46,066 nt of DNA, from contig CDMY01000341.1 in NCBI GenBank assembly GCA_001179505.1, forward strand, positions 1 through 46,066. Direction: 5' to 3'. Shown piece by piece: positions 10,861 through 22,040 of the stretch. Origin of the DNA: Vitrella brassicaformis (lineage: Eukaryota; Sar; Vitrellaceae). The notes under the pieces are model-generated. The model had not been told where the DNA came from, ran no database searches, and saw only the letters and a program-made list of their open reading frames with translations. Numbering within the stretch: the stretch's first letter is position 1; each line of letters opens with the position of its first letter. A program made the position numbers and the translations under genes.

Positions 10861-11681
10861 GTCGTGGGTTTTGCATCACAAAAGGTTCCGTTCATCACAG
10901 ACGAGTTTTGTAGTGATGGTTTGTGTGCTACGGTGTACTGCTGCGTGTACGTTCCTGCACTGCCTGAGATCGGACGGATCAGCTCAGTGTCTCTGTCTCT
11001 GTCTCTGGCGCATTCGAGCGCCTCCAGTCTGTCTGAGCACGTGGACCCAGCCGATCTACGATCGTTGTTTACAGCAATGCCTGTCGCCTGATAGTCGAGC
11101 GACTAGATGTGACAGACATACACAGATGTCCTGCTTGCTCTGTGCCTCACACGCTGTTTTGTTGGCCGCCGGCACGTAACGCGCCCATCTTGCTCATCCA
11201 TCCTGACGCAAGGGAAGAACGGACATTGTGGGAGTGACGGGCTCAGACAGAATCGCTGGTGTTGGGTATATAATGAGTGAAGACTGGATGCTGTGGCTGA
11301 ATGGCATGGCTGGCAGTATGTGCCGGCACAGTGAGCTGTGGGTTGTGAGGAGGAAGACCAACTTGTGACGAATGAAGCCATTCTGTCGATGTGTCTCCCT
11401 CCTCTGGCTCACAGCTAACGACGACAAAGGCCTAACTAACGACACCGCTCTCTGCATAACCACCCCCGCCCGCCTAGGCCTTGCTTGCCGACGCGACACC
11501 CTACCAGCCCACTCCAAACGCACAAGCATACTCACACTCACATCAGTTCAAGTGTGAGGTGGAAGGCGGCCTCGAGAGAGCTCTACAGTCATTCAAATGC
11601 GGTACTGCAGAGCTCTTCGAATCCACCATCCAGGACACACTCGACCGACGTCGTGCACTGCTCTGCACACATCACCATGTA

Positions 11682-14600
11682 TCATCCCTCATTGACACCT
11701 GCACACATCACACCCATGCCATGCCATGCCACCATGGATGAGAGAACAAGCGCTGACATCGGCGCCCTCTCCCCTCCCCAGCTCAGCCAGCTTACGTTGC
11801 ATGAGGAACTGCAGCTTGGCCACGATCTCCGCGCACTGCGTGGCTGTATCTGCTTCGTACTCGACCTCCAGCTGTCGATCGGCCACCTTGCCGCGGCCAC
11901 CCTGATCGCGGCCCTCGCCCCAGCCCCACGACGTCTTGCGGGACACGCCATCAGCCGACTCAGGCGACACGGCCCTCTGATGCACACACACGTACATCAA
12001 ACAAAGAGGGGGCATTGTACAATGGTGTCATCTTGGGTGTGTGTGTGCGGCTTTCTGTGACCTTTCTGTAAGTGATAGCGAAAGCGCGTGGTTTGTCTGG
12101 TATGCACTCAGCGGTGACGATGTCGCTGATGTGCCAATCGACCAGCGACGTCTCGGCCGCCGACCCCTCCGCTGCTGTCAGTGCTGCGGCAGCCGCAGGC
12201 ACGCTCTCTCCCCTCCGATTAGCTATGCGCCGAAACTGGATGATGGAACAGCAAAGCACCCACACAAAGATAATGAACAACGTCCCCTGTCTGTGTGCCT
12301 CGTTTACTCACTGACCAGTGGCCCCCAGAATCCTCCCCCTCTCCATCCAGCGCTTCGCTGAGGTGCGGGTGGCGGTGTGGTGGGCGGATGTGCCATGGCG
12401 AAGGGGTCTGCCGTGGTGGCGTCGGCCTGTGCGGGCGGCAGAGGGGAGTGGGCGCCGGATTGCGGTGGCGGCGGTGGGGGTGCGAAGGGTAATGCGGGCG
12501 AGGGCAGGAGGGGGCTGTTGGTGTTGGAGGGCGTCTGGGTGGTCGACATGACGAGGGGCGTCACCTTGTGATAAACACGGTTGCGGTCCACAACAAATAC
12601 CTACACAAAAGGAGAGAGGATGGTCCCATCGTCTGCCTGTCCGTCTGTCTGTCTGTCTGTCTGTTGCTTACACATGGTCTTGGCTTGGCTGCCGGTGCGG
12701 TGGCCGGCGTGGTGGGTCCGTTTGGCGGCGACAGCTGCAGCGACGGTGGGGGTGAGGTGCTGCGGACAGTGACATGCAGGTGGTACTCCGACGCGATGGA
12801 GGCCGTGTACTCATTGAACAGAAACATCGACAACGGAGGCCTGCACACACACACAGAGGTCAAACATGTGCCTTGCATCCCTCCGGGTGATCCGAGTGAT
12901 CTGTGTGGGTTAGTGTACTTACCTGACTTCCTTCCCAGCCAACTCAGCCTGAGCAGTGGACCTCTCTGTGCGGCGCGGTGCGGCCGACGACAGACATACA
13001 TACACGCCAGCCACAGCACAGTGAGTGACGACACGGCACCTGTCTGTCTCTCGCTCTGTCTCTGGCCTGCCTACGTTGTGGGCTGTCCTTCCTCACGAGC
13101 CGCAAGCTCCTGTCCTGCTGCGGGATGTCCTTGACCTGCCACCCCATCTGCAGACGCTGCGGGCGACCCATCACAACTCGCTGACACCACACACACCAAA
13201 GCACACCACAACAGCATGGCAGACCCATTCATCCATGCGAGCATCGACAGCTGCAAACCTCAAAGGCCATAGTGGCGGGTGTGAATGCCTCGTCCCTCTG
13301 CCGTGCCACGAGACTGAGCAGGTCGAACAGCCGCGACTCCTCGCTGATCTGCACCACTGTTCGGGGCTGCTGGTCTGCGGTTGGGGCGTCCGACCCGACG
13401 GCTGGCGTCTCTGCCGGAGGACCGATCACTGTCAACACCTGACAAACAAGTAGAGCAGACCGAGAAGGCTCTCTGTGTGTGTCTCTCCGACCGACCCACC
13501 CGTGTTTTGGAGCCGATGCTGAGGACGTCCGAGGCGCACCGGATCATGCCGCCCCCCTTGGCGGCCGCCGCCTCCTCCTCCCCCTCCCCATGTGGAATTG
13601 TTGCCCTCTGCCGCCGACCCCTGCCGCCCACCTGCTGGCCCGGTGTGGGCGAGCTGCTCTCCGCACCCTCCATCTCATCGCTGCTCGTCCGCACCTTGGG
13701 GTGGTACATGACGCTCAGACTGCCCCCTTGGCTCTGGATCCGGCGGTGACCCAGCAGGCCTTTGCCGTCACCACCAACCCAGGATTGCACACGGGGCGGC
13801 GGGGGGATGGGCGCCGGAGGTTGCGTCTGCGGCAGGTGTCTGCTGGCTGGCGTGGAGGGGCCGGGGGGTGGGGTGCCCAGCAGGAGATTGGGGTTGGACG
13901 CGAAGGTCACGCTGGCGTTTTTGGATTGACGGGGTCTCGGTTGGGCGGCGCCTGTGCTGGTGGGGGACGTGTCGGGCGACCGCGCTGACATGGCTCGACT
14001 GGACTGACGGTGACGCGGAAGACTCGCAGGTGTCGGGGCCTGACAACAGGCAGGCAGGCAGGCAGGCAGGTGTGTTGCGCCGTGTGTCCCCCTCTCTATG
14101 TTATGTATGTTTGTGTGATGGATGGCTGGCCACTGACCTCGAAAACAGGCTGGCTGATTGCTTTCTTCATGAGCTTCTCGTCGGACGACTTCCGGGCCCG
14201 CGCCTCTATCTCCAGCTCCGACACGCGCCGTGGCGACGCCATGACACTGGGAGGCGTCCTGGGTCCCGCCCAGCCCTTGACGCCACCCACGCCCCCGACC
14301 ATGGTCGGCCACTCTTCCTTCTGCTTCTCCTTGTCCTTCTCCTTCTCCTCCTTCCGCGCCTCCTTCTCGCTCCCCGTCGAGGATTTCCTCTCTGCCTCTT
14401 CCTCCTCCTCCTGGATGGCCGCCTCGGTCGGCAGGAAGCCCCCCGACCCTGCACGCGATCCGCGCCTTGTCAGGGGGAAAAGGGTAGATGGGGGCGGCCC
14501 GATGGGCTCGGCCTCCATTGCTTCAGAGCCCCTGGCTGACGGGCTGCCGTCGTGCGGGCGAGAGGGGGCGGCTGGCCGTCGGAGGACGGTGAATGAAGGC

Positions 14601-16496
14601 GCGTTGTCGCTGGCGATGGCCCAGCGTGGCTGTGACGGCTGCTGGTTGTAGAACATGGGGGCCTTCTCCATCCTCTCGAGGTCAGAGTCGGCTTCGTCGC
14701 TCTCGAGGGGGCTCTGCCGGATCTCCACTGTCTCGCCCTGCCGGCCCAGCCGCTGGTCGAACGAGTGGCTCCTGGGGAAATCCACCGATATCGACCTGCT
14801 GTCCTCTGACGTCCCCGGGTCGGCTTCGTCCTGCGGGCCGCCGCTCCGGGGGTGGGACCCGACGGCCGGCGTGAAGGTGTCGGCGGAGTCGAAACGGTCC
14901 CGACGGAAGTCGGCGAAAGGATCCTCTCCCCCCTGAGAAGTGGATGCGTGGATGGTTTATCTGGAGGGGGGCGTGTCAGTGTCTAGTGTGCTTCGTTGTG
15001 ATCGACCTGGTCAGAGATGTCGCCCAGTGCACCTTCGTCGAGGTCGCCGAGTGAGGTGCCTCTCGGCGTCATGGCCGACCTGTCGCCCTCTGCAGCACCA
15101 GCTGCCTCACAGAGACAGATCTCGGTCATGTTGAACTTGCCCACCTCCCTGCACACACCACACACACAACACCAACACCACACATTGTGCCATGAGATGA
15201 TGGTTCAACAGACCTTCCGCTTTCGAGCGGTGGCAGGTCGTAGTCCGGCCCCTCTTCGTCTTCATCGTACATGCGCAGCTCGTACGCAGCCGGGTGACGG
15301 TACCTGCACACACACAACAGGGAGGGGCACCAGTGAGTGACCCAGACAGTCACCTGGCAGGCCAGGCAGAAAGCCGTCGTGCTGTCGTGTCGTGTATGTT
15401 GCCTCAGTGCGCCCGCCGACCTCAGTTGCCTCTCTCGCCCGAATCGGCTGACCACTCGGGAGAGGAGGTCACCTAGTGTGAGGGACGCCGACACCGACAG
15501 CTTCACGGACGTGCTGCCAACACCAACCACCGAAAACCATTCCTTCATTCATTCCTTCATGAGTGTGAATCCGTTCGACGGCTGTCAGCTGACTGACCTG
15601 TCTTGATGAGGCGGAAGGTGTATGGTGAGAGTGAGCTGGCGGCCCGAAGGGGCGGAGGGGCGCCGGGGCACTGCCCCCGATAGGCCCATCGCCGACTCGC
15701 AGTACTGACAGACAACACACAACGAACATCACATCGCGCACACACATTAATTTCGTTTCTGTCAGCCCAGCCCAGCCCGTCTGACTGACTGACAAGCGCC
15801 CCACCCACCGATCCACCACATTGACCAGCTGAGCTCACCTACCTTGATATTCTTCTTGAGTGCCATCGACAGAGCGCTCTCCTTGCCAAGAGACGACCTG
15901 CCGCCCTTGCCCGTCTCCACTGGCTGCCGCGGGAAGAACGGACCCTCGCCCAACGGATGGTCACCCACGTGTGTCGAGTAGCCCAGCGGCCGCAGACGGG
16001 CCGCATCGCCGCCATGATGGTGGTGGTGATGGGCGGTGTCCCTTCCCCTGAAGGGGTGGTGGTGGACGGGCGGTGTGTGCGGCAGTCTCTGCCTCATGGG
16101 CGCGTTGGGCTGCCATCGCAGGATCTGTGTGGGCGGCTTGGCGGGAAGGAGTCGCAGGTTGCGGTGAAGGTGGAAACGGGTGCGGCTGCTGTCGGCGTGG
16201 GGCGCCCACTGATCCGTCGCCACATCTGAATGAATGAGTCGAGTGAATCAACGAGAATGAATGTGTGCAGGTGGCCGATTCGTCTGTGTGTGTTGTGCGT
16301 TGTGTGTTGTGTGTTACCCACCCAGTTCGTCGAGGTGAGTGACTTCGTATTTGGGTGACATGTCGAGGAGCCTCTCCACATCCTGCGCTATGACGTCGCG
16401 GTCACAGTCGGGCACGAGATTCGTGGACCGCTCGCCGCCTCGCAGGCCATTCAGCTCGAACAGGAGCGACAACTCACTCGCCTCCGTGAAGTCCAT
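11682..16496 (-). CDS. Sin1/Avo1-like subunit of TOR complex 2
   Basis: Sin1 is the TORC2 scaffold that presents AGC kinases to TOR and binds membranes through a PH domain. Sixteen exons join in phase to about 1159 residues: 16322-16496, 15843-16225, 15598-15704, 15421-15513, 15214-15303, 15007-15148, 14138-14932, 13500-14039, 13259-13438, 13075-13180, 12923-12965, 12672-12840, 12316-12600, 12062-12235, 11796-11976, 11682-11698. The CRIM domain (residues ~190-330) carries the diagnostic DYDLPPLESGR followed by KFNMTEICLCEA, matching the D-F-PPLD...KFGF signature. Residues 330-780 are low complexity, with a Lys/Glu-rich run. A Ras-binding-like segment (VQISEESRLFDLLSLV) precedes a split PH domain: SEYHLHVTVR, VFVVDRNRVYHKVTP, SDIVTAECIPDKPRAFAITY and LEVEYEADTATQCAEIVAKL, the last two matching SIN1_PH closely. 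The start is uncertain: an open frame continues upstream (see findings). Confidence 0.85.
12646..12664 (+). repeat. (CTGT)n microsatellite in a Sin1 intron
   Basis: A CTGT tetranucleotide run lies in the intron between exons 12 and 13 of the minus-strand Sin1 gene, close to the donor. Similar CTGT/CAGA runs are found in introns throughout the window, for example at 6770-6791, 18112-18139, 23106-23137 and 40828-40843. Confidence 0.85.
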
Positions 16497-17016
16497 CGCC
16501 AAACGAAGCGTGCGGCCGTTACCAAAGCACGTGAGGCATCGCGTGGGATCTAAAGAAACGTCGATTCATCCTCGAGAACCTCCTGCAAGACCTGCTGTTC
16601 CATTGCGAGCTTGAAACATCTGAGTGCCGATCGGTTCATTGCCTCGCCCAGCAGATTCTGAGCGTTCAGGTGTCATCCATGCGCACCCATACAACGCACA
16701 CCATGCAGATCGTCTTGCGGGGTATTGGATGGATCCATCTGTTGCAATAAGCGACACGCACATACTCAGAGGACGTGGCATTGCATGCGACTCGACTCGG
16801 TCGCTCCAATACCAACACACGCACGACAGCTGCCGATCTGACAGCACGCAGCAGCACAAGACGACACGCCACATGAGCCGACGATGGATTGCGTGTGCGT
16901 TGGTTGGCACACTCACCCACTCACCTCAGCGTGGCGTGAGGGTGTCAACTAGGCATCATTACTCACTCATCCGCCTCCCACCGCCTCGCTCCCACCCACT
17001 GCTCTCCGTCTTGTGC
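16497..17016. promoter_or_regulatory. Spacer between GT8 and Sin1; Sin1 upstream region
   Basis: 520 bp between two minus-strand genes, holding the Sin1 promoter and leader and the GT8 3' UTR. On the minus strand an ATG at 16603 opens a 17-codon frame (MEQQVLQEVLEDEST...) that stops at about 16550, either a uORF or, with a one-base correction, the true Sin1 N-terminus. The 7-mer GCGAGCT at 16605-16611 lies directly upstream of that ATG. Confidence 0.45.
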
Positions 17017-19240
17017 TCACCGCGTCCTGCCCCTCTCTTCTGCCCGCTTCTCGTCGGGGCTTGGGTCACGCCAGTTGTCACGCTGCCACCGCCGCCCCTC
17101 ATCGCCCCGGTGATGCTGCTCGCGCCACCGATCCTTCCGCCCGCCCCGCATGCCCCAATCGTTGCCGTTCTGCTGGTGAAAGCGGCCGGGTGAGGGGCTG
17201 TTGGCTTGCTCCTCGTGCCGCCAGCCCTGGCCCCCTCCTCTGTGGCCACTGCCTCCCCGATAGTAGTTGTCCCTGCCGCGCACATTCCAGTTGCTGCTGG
17301 GGTGGCGGTGGTTGTGTGTGGGTGACCCCGATGTGCCCCGCCATGAGCGGCCTCGGCTGCCGGGGGAGCCGTCGTGTGTGGCTGGGCGGGGAGGGGGCGA
17401 TGGCCAGTTGTAAGATCGTCTGAAGGAGCCCTCTGCGGGGGTGGAGAGAGGGGGGAAGGGGCAGGGGGGTAGCCTGTTGCCAAACTTGTCCTTGTCCTCG
17501 ACCTTCATCTGCACATCAATGAATGAGGAAGCAGGAGTACTGGATATGGATGAGGGCCTCCATCTGGAGTGGTTGATGGTCTGCCAGACAGATGTATACC
17601 TACCTCTAGGAGCTTTGCGATAGCGTCGTCGAGGTACACACGAGTCTCTGTGTGCTCATTCCGGCACGCAATGGCCACCTCCAGCCTACACACAAACAGA
17701 CAGGACACACACAGATCACCAGCAATGGCGGCAGCGTCTGTCTATCTATCGTTGGTCTCTTCCTCCCTCCCTCCCTCCGTGTGCCGCACCAGAGGTCATA
17801 GTCGGGCCACCTGGCGTATACGTCAGTGAGCCAGGGCTTCTCAGTCACGCTGTGGACGAACACCGTGTCCATATCTGACCATACACACACACACACACAC
17901 ACACACACGCACTTCCCTGGCCTGATATGGCACCTATAGACAGAGGTGGACGAATCTCTCGGCTCTGTTGACTTACCGGCGTGCCACGAGGTCCTGCAGA
18001 AGCTGCTGTCCAGGTGGTGCCAGTTCTCGAGATGCAGCGAGAACAACTGCTCGTCGGGACCTAACACGATAGCAGCAACAGGGGCGTCTGGCGGTTCGCT
18101 GGGCGGTGTCCGTCTGTCCGTCTGTCTGTCTGTCTGTCTGTGTTGTGTGTGTGTGTCGTGTGGACTGACCACATCGGCGGTTCTCATCCCCATACTTGCC
18201 CGTGCGGCCGTCCTTGTGTGACTGCTGCTCCTCCAACACACACATGCAGTGCTCAAACGCCGCCGGGTCAGGCCTGTGTGCAGCAACACACACACAGCAG
18301 AAAGGTGCGCACGGCTGATCGATGTGTCCATTTCGATGTGTGTCGCCTTCCCTGCTCGTCTCGTCTGGCTGACCTGAGGAGCATGCAGCAGCCCCTCATG
18401 CCGTACTGACTGTCGACGGCGCTCCTCATCTGCTCGTCCGACACCAGAGAGCCCTCAGCCACCTCCCCGAGATCAGGGGCTGAACACATCCCTGACAGAC
18501 ACCGACAGACACAGATGGACAGACACATTGCCGAACGTGCCGATAGATTTGGCCATTTCTCTCACACAGCTCGCCCACCTGCAGGTGCCTCCACTGCAAA
18601 CGCGTTGGCCACCTTGTGTGCGATGGCGTGCGTGTCCATGTGGATGTTGGCCAGCACGTCAGCGTCGAGGAACAGCACCTTGTCGTATTCGGTCAGCTGC
18701 AGCACGCGGAGCTTGGAGAAGGCGTAGTCGAGCCAGCTGGCGTAGAACTGCTCCTTCCCCATGTATGGCATCTTCACCGCCTCCGCACAAATGAGATCCA
18801 CCTGCACACCGACGCACCAACGAACGAACGAACGAACGAACGAACGGAAAAGAATGGAATCTGTGACTGTCTGTCTGTCATGGGCGGCTCACCTACCTCA
18901 ACGATACGATGGTAGACCGTCATGAGGGCCTGTCTGTCGTCGTCTGTGATGAGTTGATTGACCATGACCACCCGCGGGATGCTCTTGAGGCTACACATCT
19001 TGAGGCTGTAGCCCAGCGTCAGAGCTCCCGCCACATACGGACATCGCCGCCTTCTGACTGCCACATACCCTGTCGGCACCACATCACACCACACCACAAT
19101 CACGGCAGCAGCAGCACAACGTAACGTAACGATGCCACTACACCCATCCATCCATCCCATCTTGGGCACACACCTTTCCTCGGTGTTTGGAAGCATATCG
19201 TCACAAATGCAATGCGTTCCTCTGCAGCTGCTGCACTCAT
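17017..19240 (-). CDS. GT8-family glycosyltransferase (glycogenin-like) with Arg/Gly-rich tail
   Basis: GT8 enzymes transfer sugars from nucleotide sugars with retention, using a DXD metal site. Nine exons: 19174-19240, 18897-19069, 18579-18801, 18374-18491, 18170-18273, 17977-18060, 17790-17874, 17604-17685, 17017-17508; 475 residues, phases consistent. The start at 19240 (MSAAAAEERIAFVTI) gives the usual first beta strand. Then come VAGALTLGYSLK, the catalytic VLFLDADVLANI (DAD about residues 126-128), the acceptor-side QYGMRGCCMLL, GPDEQLFSLHLENWHHLDS (the D-Q motif) and VFVHSVTEKPW (the H-x-x-x-x-KPW region). Residues 312-475 form a tail rich in Arg, Gly, Asn, His and Trp (NYYRGGSGHRGGGQGW), resembling RGG-type RNA-binding segments and unusual for GT8. 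The stop overlaps a GTGAGC, so a further small exon cannot be excluded. No signal peptide or membrane segment is seen, so a cytosolic enzyme is likely. Confidence 0.85.
18823..18847 (+). repeat. (ACGA)n microsatellite
   Basis: About six copies of CGAA/ACGA lie in the intron between exons 2 and 3 of the GT8 gene, just upstream (sense strand) of the exon 3 acceptor. Confidence 0.85.
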
Positions 19241-19536
19241 CGGTACTCTCCTTCGAGCGATCCGGCTGCGAGCTTAAAGCGGGAAACCGATGCGCTGAAG
19301 AGGAGGACGAGAGAAGAACTGCAGCTCTCGCTGCCTGTTCCACTTTCTGCGTGCGCCTGCCTGTTTTGCTCTTTCAGTCGTGGAGTGAGATCGGCTGGCT
19401 GATCTGAGTGCAGATTGGATTGGCATCGTAGCTTGCCCCTCTCGATCTTCTGAGGAGGGGCGGGCAGGTTCACCGTGCTTTGACCAGAGATCAGATAGGA
19501 TCACATCAGCACATCCCATCTATCCATCCATCCACG
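19241..19536. promoter_or_regulatory. Divergent promoter, GT8 / methyltransferase
   Basis: 296 bp between two start codons transcribed apart. It holds TGCGAGCTTAAAG at 19267-19279, the upstream 7-mer seen elsewhere in the window, with an AT-richer TTAAA next to it. No TATA box is clear. Near 19510-19535 a (TCCA)n tract precedes the methyltransferase start. Confidence 0.45.
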
Positions 19537-22040
19537 ATGTATGTGACGGCCAATCCCAACGTGCACATGAACATGTTCAAAACGGTGAGTGAGGTCATCA
19601 CACTCCCACACAGACAGCACAGACAGACAGACACATACGGTCGGTCAACTTGCTTGTCCTCTCTCTTTGTGTGTGTGATGTTTGCTGTGTGTTTGTGTGT
19701 TGCTTCCATCCATGCACTCACTCCACATGTACAGGTCGTCAAGGCCGTGCTGGGTGTGCAGTTTCTGGGGATGGGCTTCTACCTGAGGTGGCTGTACGAG
19801 CAGCGCTCCAGGAGCGACGCAGACACCACACCTGCTACAGGTACACACGTGGCTGAGGGAGGGAGGGAGATATCAAGGGCTGGACTGGGCTGGGCCACCT
19901 GATCCGATCACTCATCCAACTGTCTGTCTGTGTGTGTGTTTGTCTGCCTGTCTGCTGTCCGTCCCCGCCAATCAGAGACGGATCGGCTGCAGGCTTTTGA
20001 CTACATGGCCGACAAATATGAGGCCGCATTCCGAGGCTTCGAAGGGGTACGCTGCACTCCGATAAGCACACACACCACGACACCTCCATCCATCCATCCA
20101 TCCATCCATCCATCCGTCGGTCGCCCATCAATATGTCTGCTTCGTCTCTGTGTGTGTGGTGGTAACTGACGCCACGCCGCTCCCTTTCCTCAGCTGTTCG
20201 CCGATTCCCGCGAGAGCGTGGTTCGGCGCGCGCGTGGCCACGTGTTGGACATGTGCTCGGGCAACGGGCAGAACTTCGTCGTGCTGGGCAAGGTGCCCAC
20301 CATCAAGAGCCTCACATGCGTCGAGTGCCTCGACTCCATGCTCTCAACCATCAAGAACAAACTCGGTGGGGTGACTTGACTTACGGGCATTGTGGTTGTG
20401 TGTGTGTGTTGTGTGTCCCATACAGATGACCAGGAGCTGGAGCGAAAGCCGCTGCACTACCCCATCTACGTGTTCAAGGCGGACGCCGAGCGGCTCCCCT
20501 TCCCGGACCAGTCATTCGACAGCGTACTCGGCGCCCTCACACTCTCGTCCGTCGAACACGTACGTAATACACTGGGCGGGCCAGTCGGTGCGTCTGTGTG
20601 TGTATCTCTCTCTCTCTCTGTGTGTGGCTGTGTGTGCACATCTCTCTCTGTGCTATGTGCGTGTGGATCGGTGTCTGTCAGCCTGACGAGGTGTTGTTTG
20701 AGATGTCGCGAGTGTGCAAGCCCGGCGGGCGCATTCTCATATTCGACTACCACAAACCGCACTGGAAGCCCCTTCACATCGTCTAGTAAGACGCACGCAC
20801 ATTCATCAGGCACACGTGACCTGTGTGTGTGCGATGGATGCGCCGACACAATCTAATCAATCTGTGTCTTGTCTTGTGTGCGTGTGTGCCATCTACTGGC
20901 AATCAGCACGTGGTTCACAGAGGCCTCGACGGAAAGCGTCAAGGAGTTCGGACTCACCCAGGACAGAGACCTCATGTAAGTAACGACCACACCCCAACCA
21001 ACACCCACACACAGACTGTCAGGCAGGCTTCCATCTGGCCATGTGTGTGTTGTGTGCCGCTCCCCGCCCCGTTCGTTCGTTTAGAGGTCTGATGCGGCGG
21101 ATGCACTTCCCCATCCGCACCTGGCGGGGCCGACACGGGGGCGCCGTCATGGAGATCAGCGCGGCCCCCATCCCCAACGAGTACATGCCCGTCATACGCG
21201 AGCGCCTCAACTACAAAAGGGACAAGATCGAGCGGGACTCGGCCGACGAGACCGCCGCACGCACCAAGAAGCTGGCAGAGGAGCGGGAGAAGTCCATGGG
21301 CGGCATCAACATCTACTCTGGAGGTGAGGTGCGGGCGACTGACTGACTGACTGATGTGGGGCGTCCGTCCGTATGCATCATTGGTGTGTGTTGTGTGTTG
21401 TGTGTTGTGTGCAGGGATTGCCCAGGGGGCGTATGCCGACTGGGCCAGCTTCAAGCCGATGAAACTCGAAGACAACCCCATCATCCGCCAGACAGTCGAC
21501 GTCGATGCGCTCCAACCTCAGACACCCACACACGCACCAGCAGCAGCAGCAGCAGCGGAGGGCCAGCGGGCCAAGCCAAGGCAAGGCCTCTTCAGCCTCC
21601 TGTCCACCCCCGCAGAGCTCCTCGTCTTCGCCAGCGCCCAGAAGGGCACCACCACTGCGATGGCCACCGACATGGACGAATCCCCGACAGAGGAGGAGAT
21701 CCGCCTCAACCAGCCCACCCTGGAGCGCCCCTTTGTCAACCCCAACATCAACAGCGGCGCCGAGACGCTCACCTTCGGCCGACGGCCGCGCACCGGTCCT
21801 CTGAAGGATCTACAGCCGTCTTTGGTGTATGTGTACGTGCCGCTGCAGCTGCTGGAGATCCCTGGCGTCAAGAAGGCCGAGGCGCCCGAGCCGCGGCGCG
21901 ACAGGGGGTCGTTCGAGTACTTTGTGGAGACGGACAACAAGCTGCTGAACCACCTGGGGTGGATATGGGAGCAGTTCAGCCCGCTGGCATGGGGCTTCAG
22001 GCGATTCACAAAGGCTGACGGGATTGACCCGGGCGAATGA
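19537..22040 (+). CDS. Membrane-anchored class I SAM methyltransferase (Oms1-like)
   Basis: Nine exons: 19537-19584, 19735-19840, 19976-20046, 20194-20365, 20426-20559, 20682-20785, 20907-20975, 21085-21323, 21415-22040; 522 residues. An N-terminal hydrophobic segment (VLGVQFLGMGFYLRWLY, about residues 20-36) suggests a membrane anchor. The Methyltransf_11 core follows: motif I VLDMCSGNGQNF near residue 92, acidic motif II (TCVECLDSM), DAERLPFPDQSFDSVLGALT, and EMSRVCKPGGRILIFDY. This order resembles the yeast mitochondrial inner-membrane protein Oms1. Residues ~230-522, after the methyltransferase fold, contain a charged helical region, an Ala/Thr-rich linker and an unrecognised C-terminal domain (LVYVYVPLQLLEIPGVKK, FEYFVETDNKLLNHLGWIWEQF). 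Substrate unknown. Confidence 0.82.
20087..20114 (+). repeat. (TCCA)n microsatellite
   Basis: A run of CATC/TCCA repeats lies in the intron between exons 3 and 4 of the methyltransferase gene. Confidence 0.85.

Larger units (their letters stand above)
5397..11543. repeat. Left arm of a ~6 kb inverted duplication
   Basis: This segment matches the reverse complement of 36258-42171 across a whole gene (BTB/TLDc), its introns and 3.5 kb of upstream non-coding DNA. The outer edge lies in a CACTGACTGACT tract and the inner edge near CACACTCACAT at 11535-11543, beyond which the two arms diverge. The arm is about 230 bp longer than its partner. Divergence is substantial (substitutions, many indels), so the duplication is not recent and is not an assembly artefact of a single locus. 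The arms enclose 24.7 kb. Confidence 0.9.
7996..11681. other. Long non-coding stretch upstream of BTB/TLDc copy 1
   Basis: 3.7 kb with no protein gene I can support. It contains (a) 8040-8220, a leader with an ATG-initiated open frame on the minus strand (MASNFDVQADQ at 8212) that ends out of frame with the BTB protein; (b) 8400-8880, intron-like donor/acceptor pairs on the plus strand; (c) 8890-10860, degenerate tandem repeats; (d) 10860-11543, unique sequence shared only with the right arm; (e) a 140-bp spacer before the end of the Sin1 gene. Confidence 0.55.

Noticed and set aside
13479-14651. Long plus-strand open frames opposite Sin1 exons 7 and 8
   Set aside because: They are GC-rich shadow frames of the minus-strand Sin1 exons; the minus-strand reading has consistent splice phases and domain similarity.
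19237-19343. Alternative GT8 start in another frame with a GTG codon at 19343
   Set aside because: That frame does not join exon 2 in phase, whereas the ATG at 19240 does and yields the expected first beta strand.
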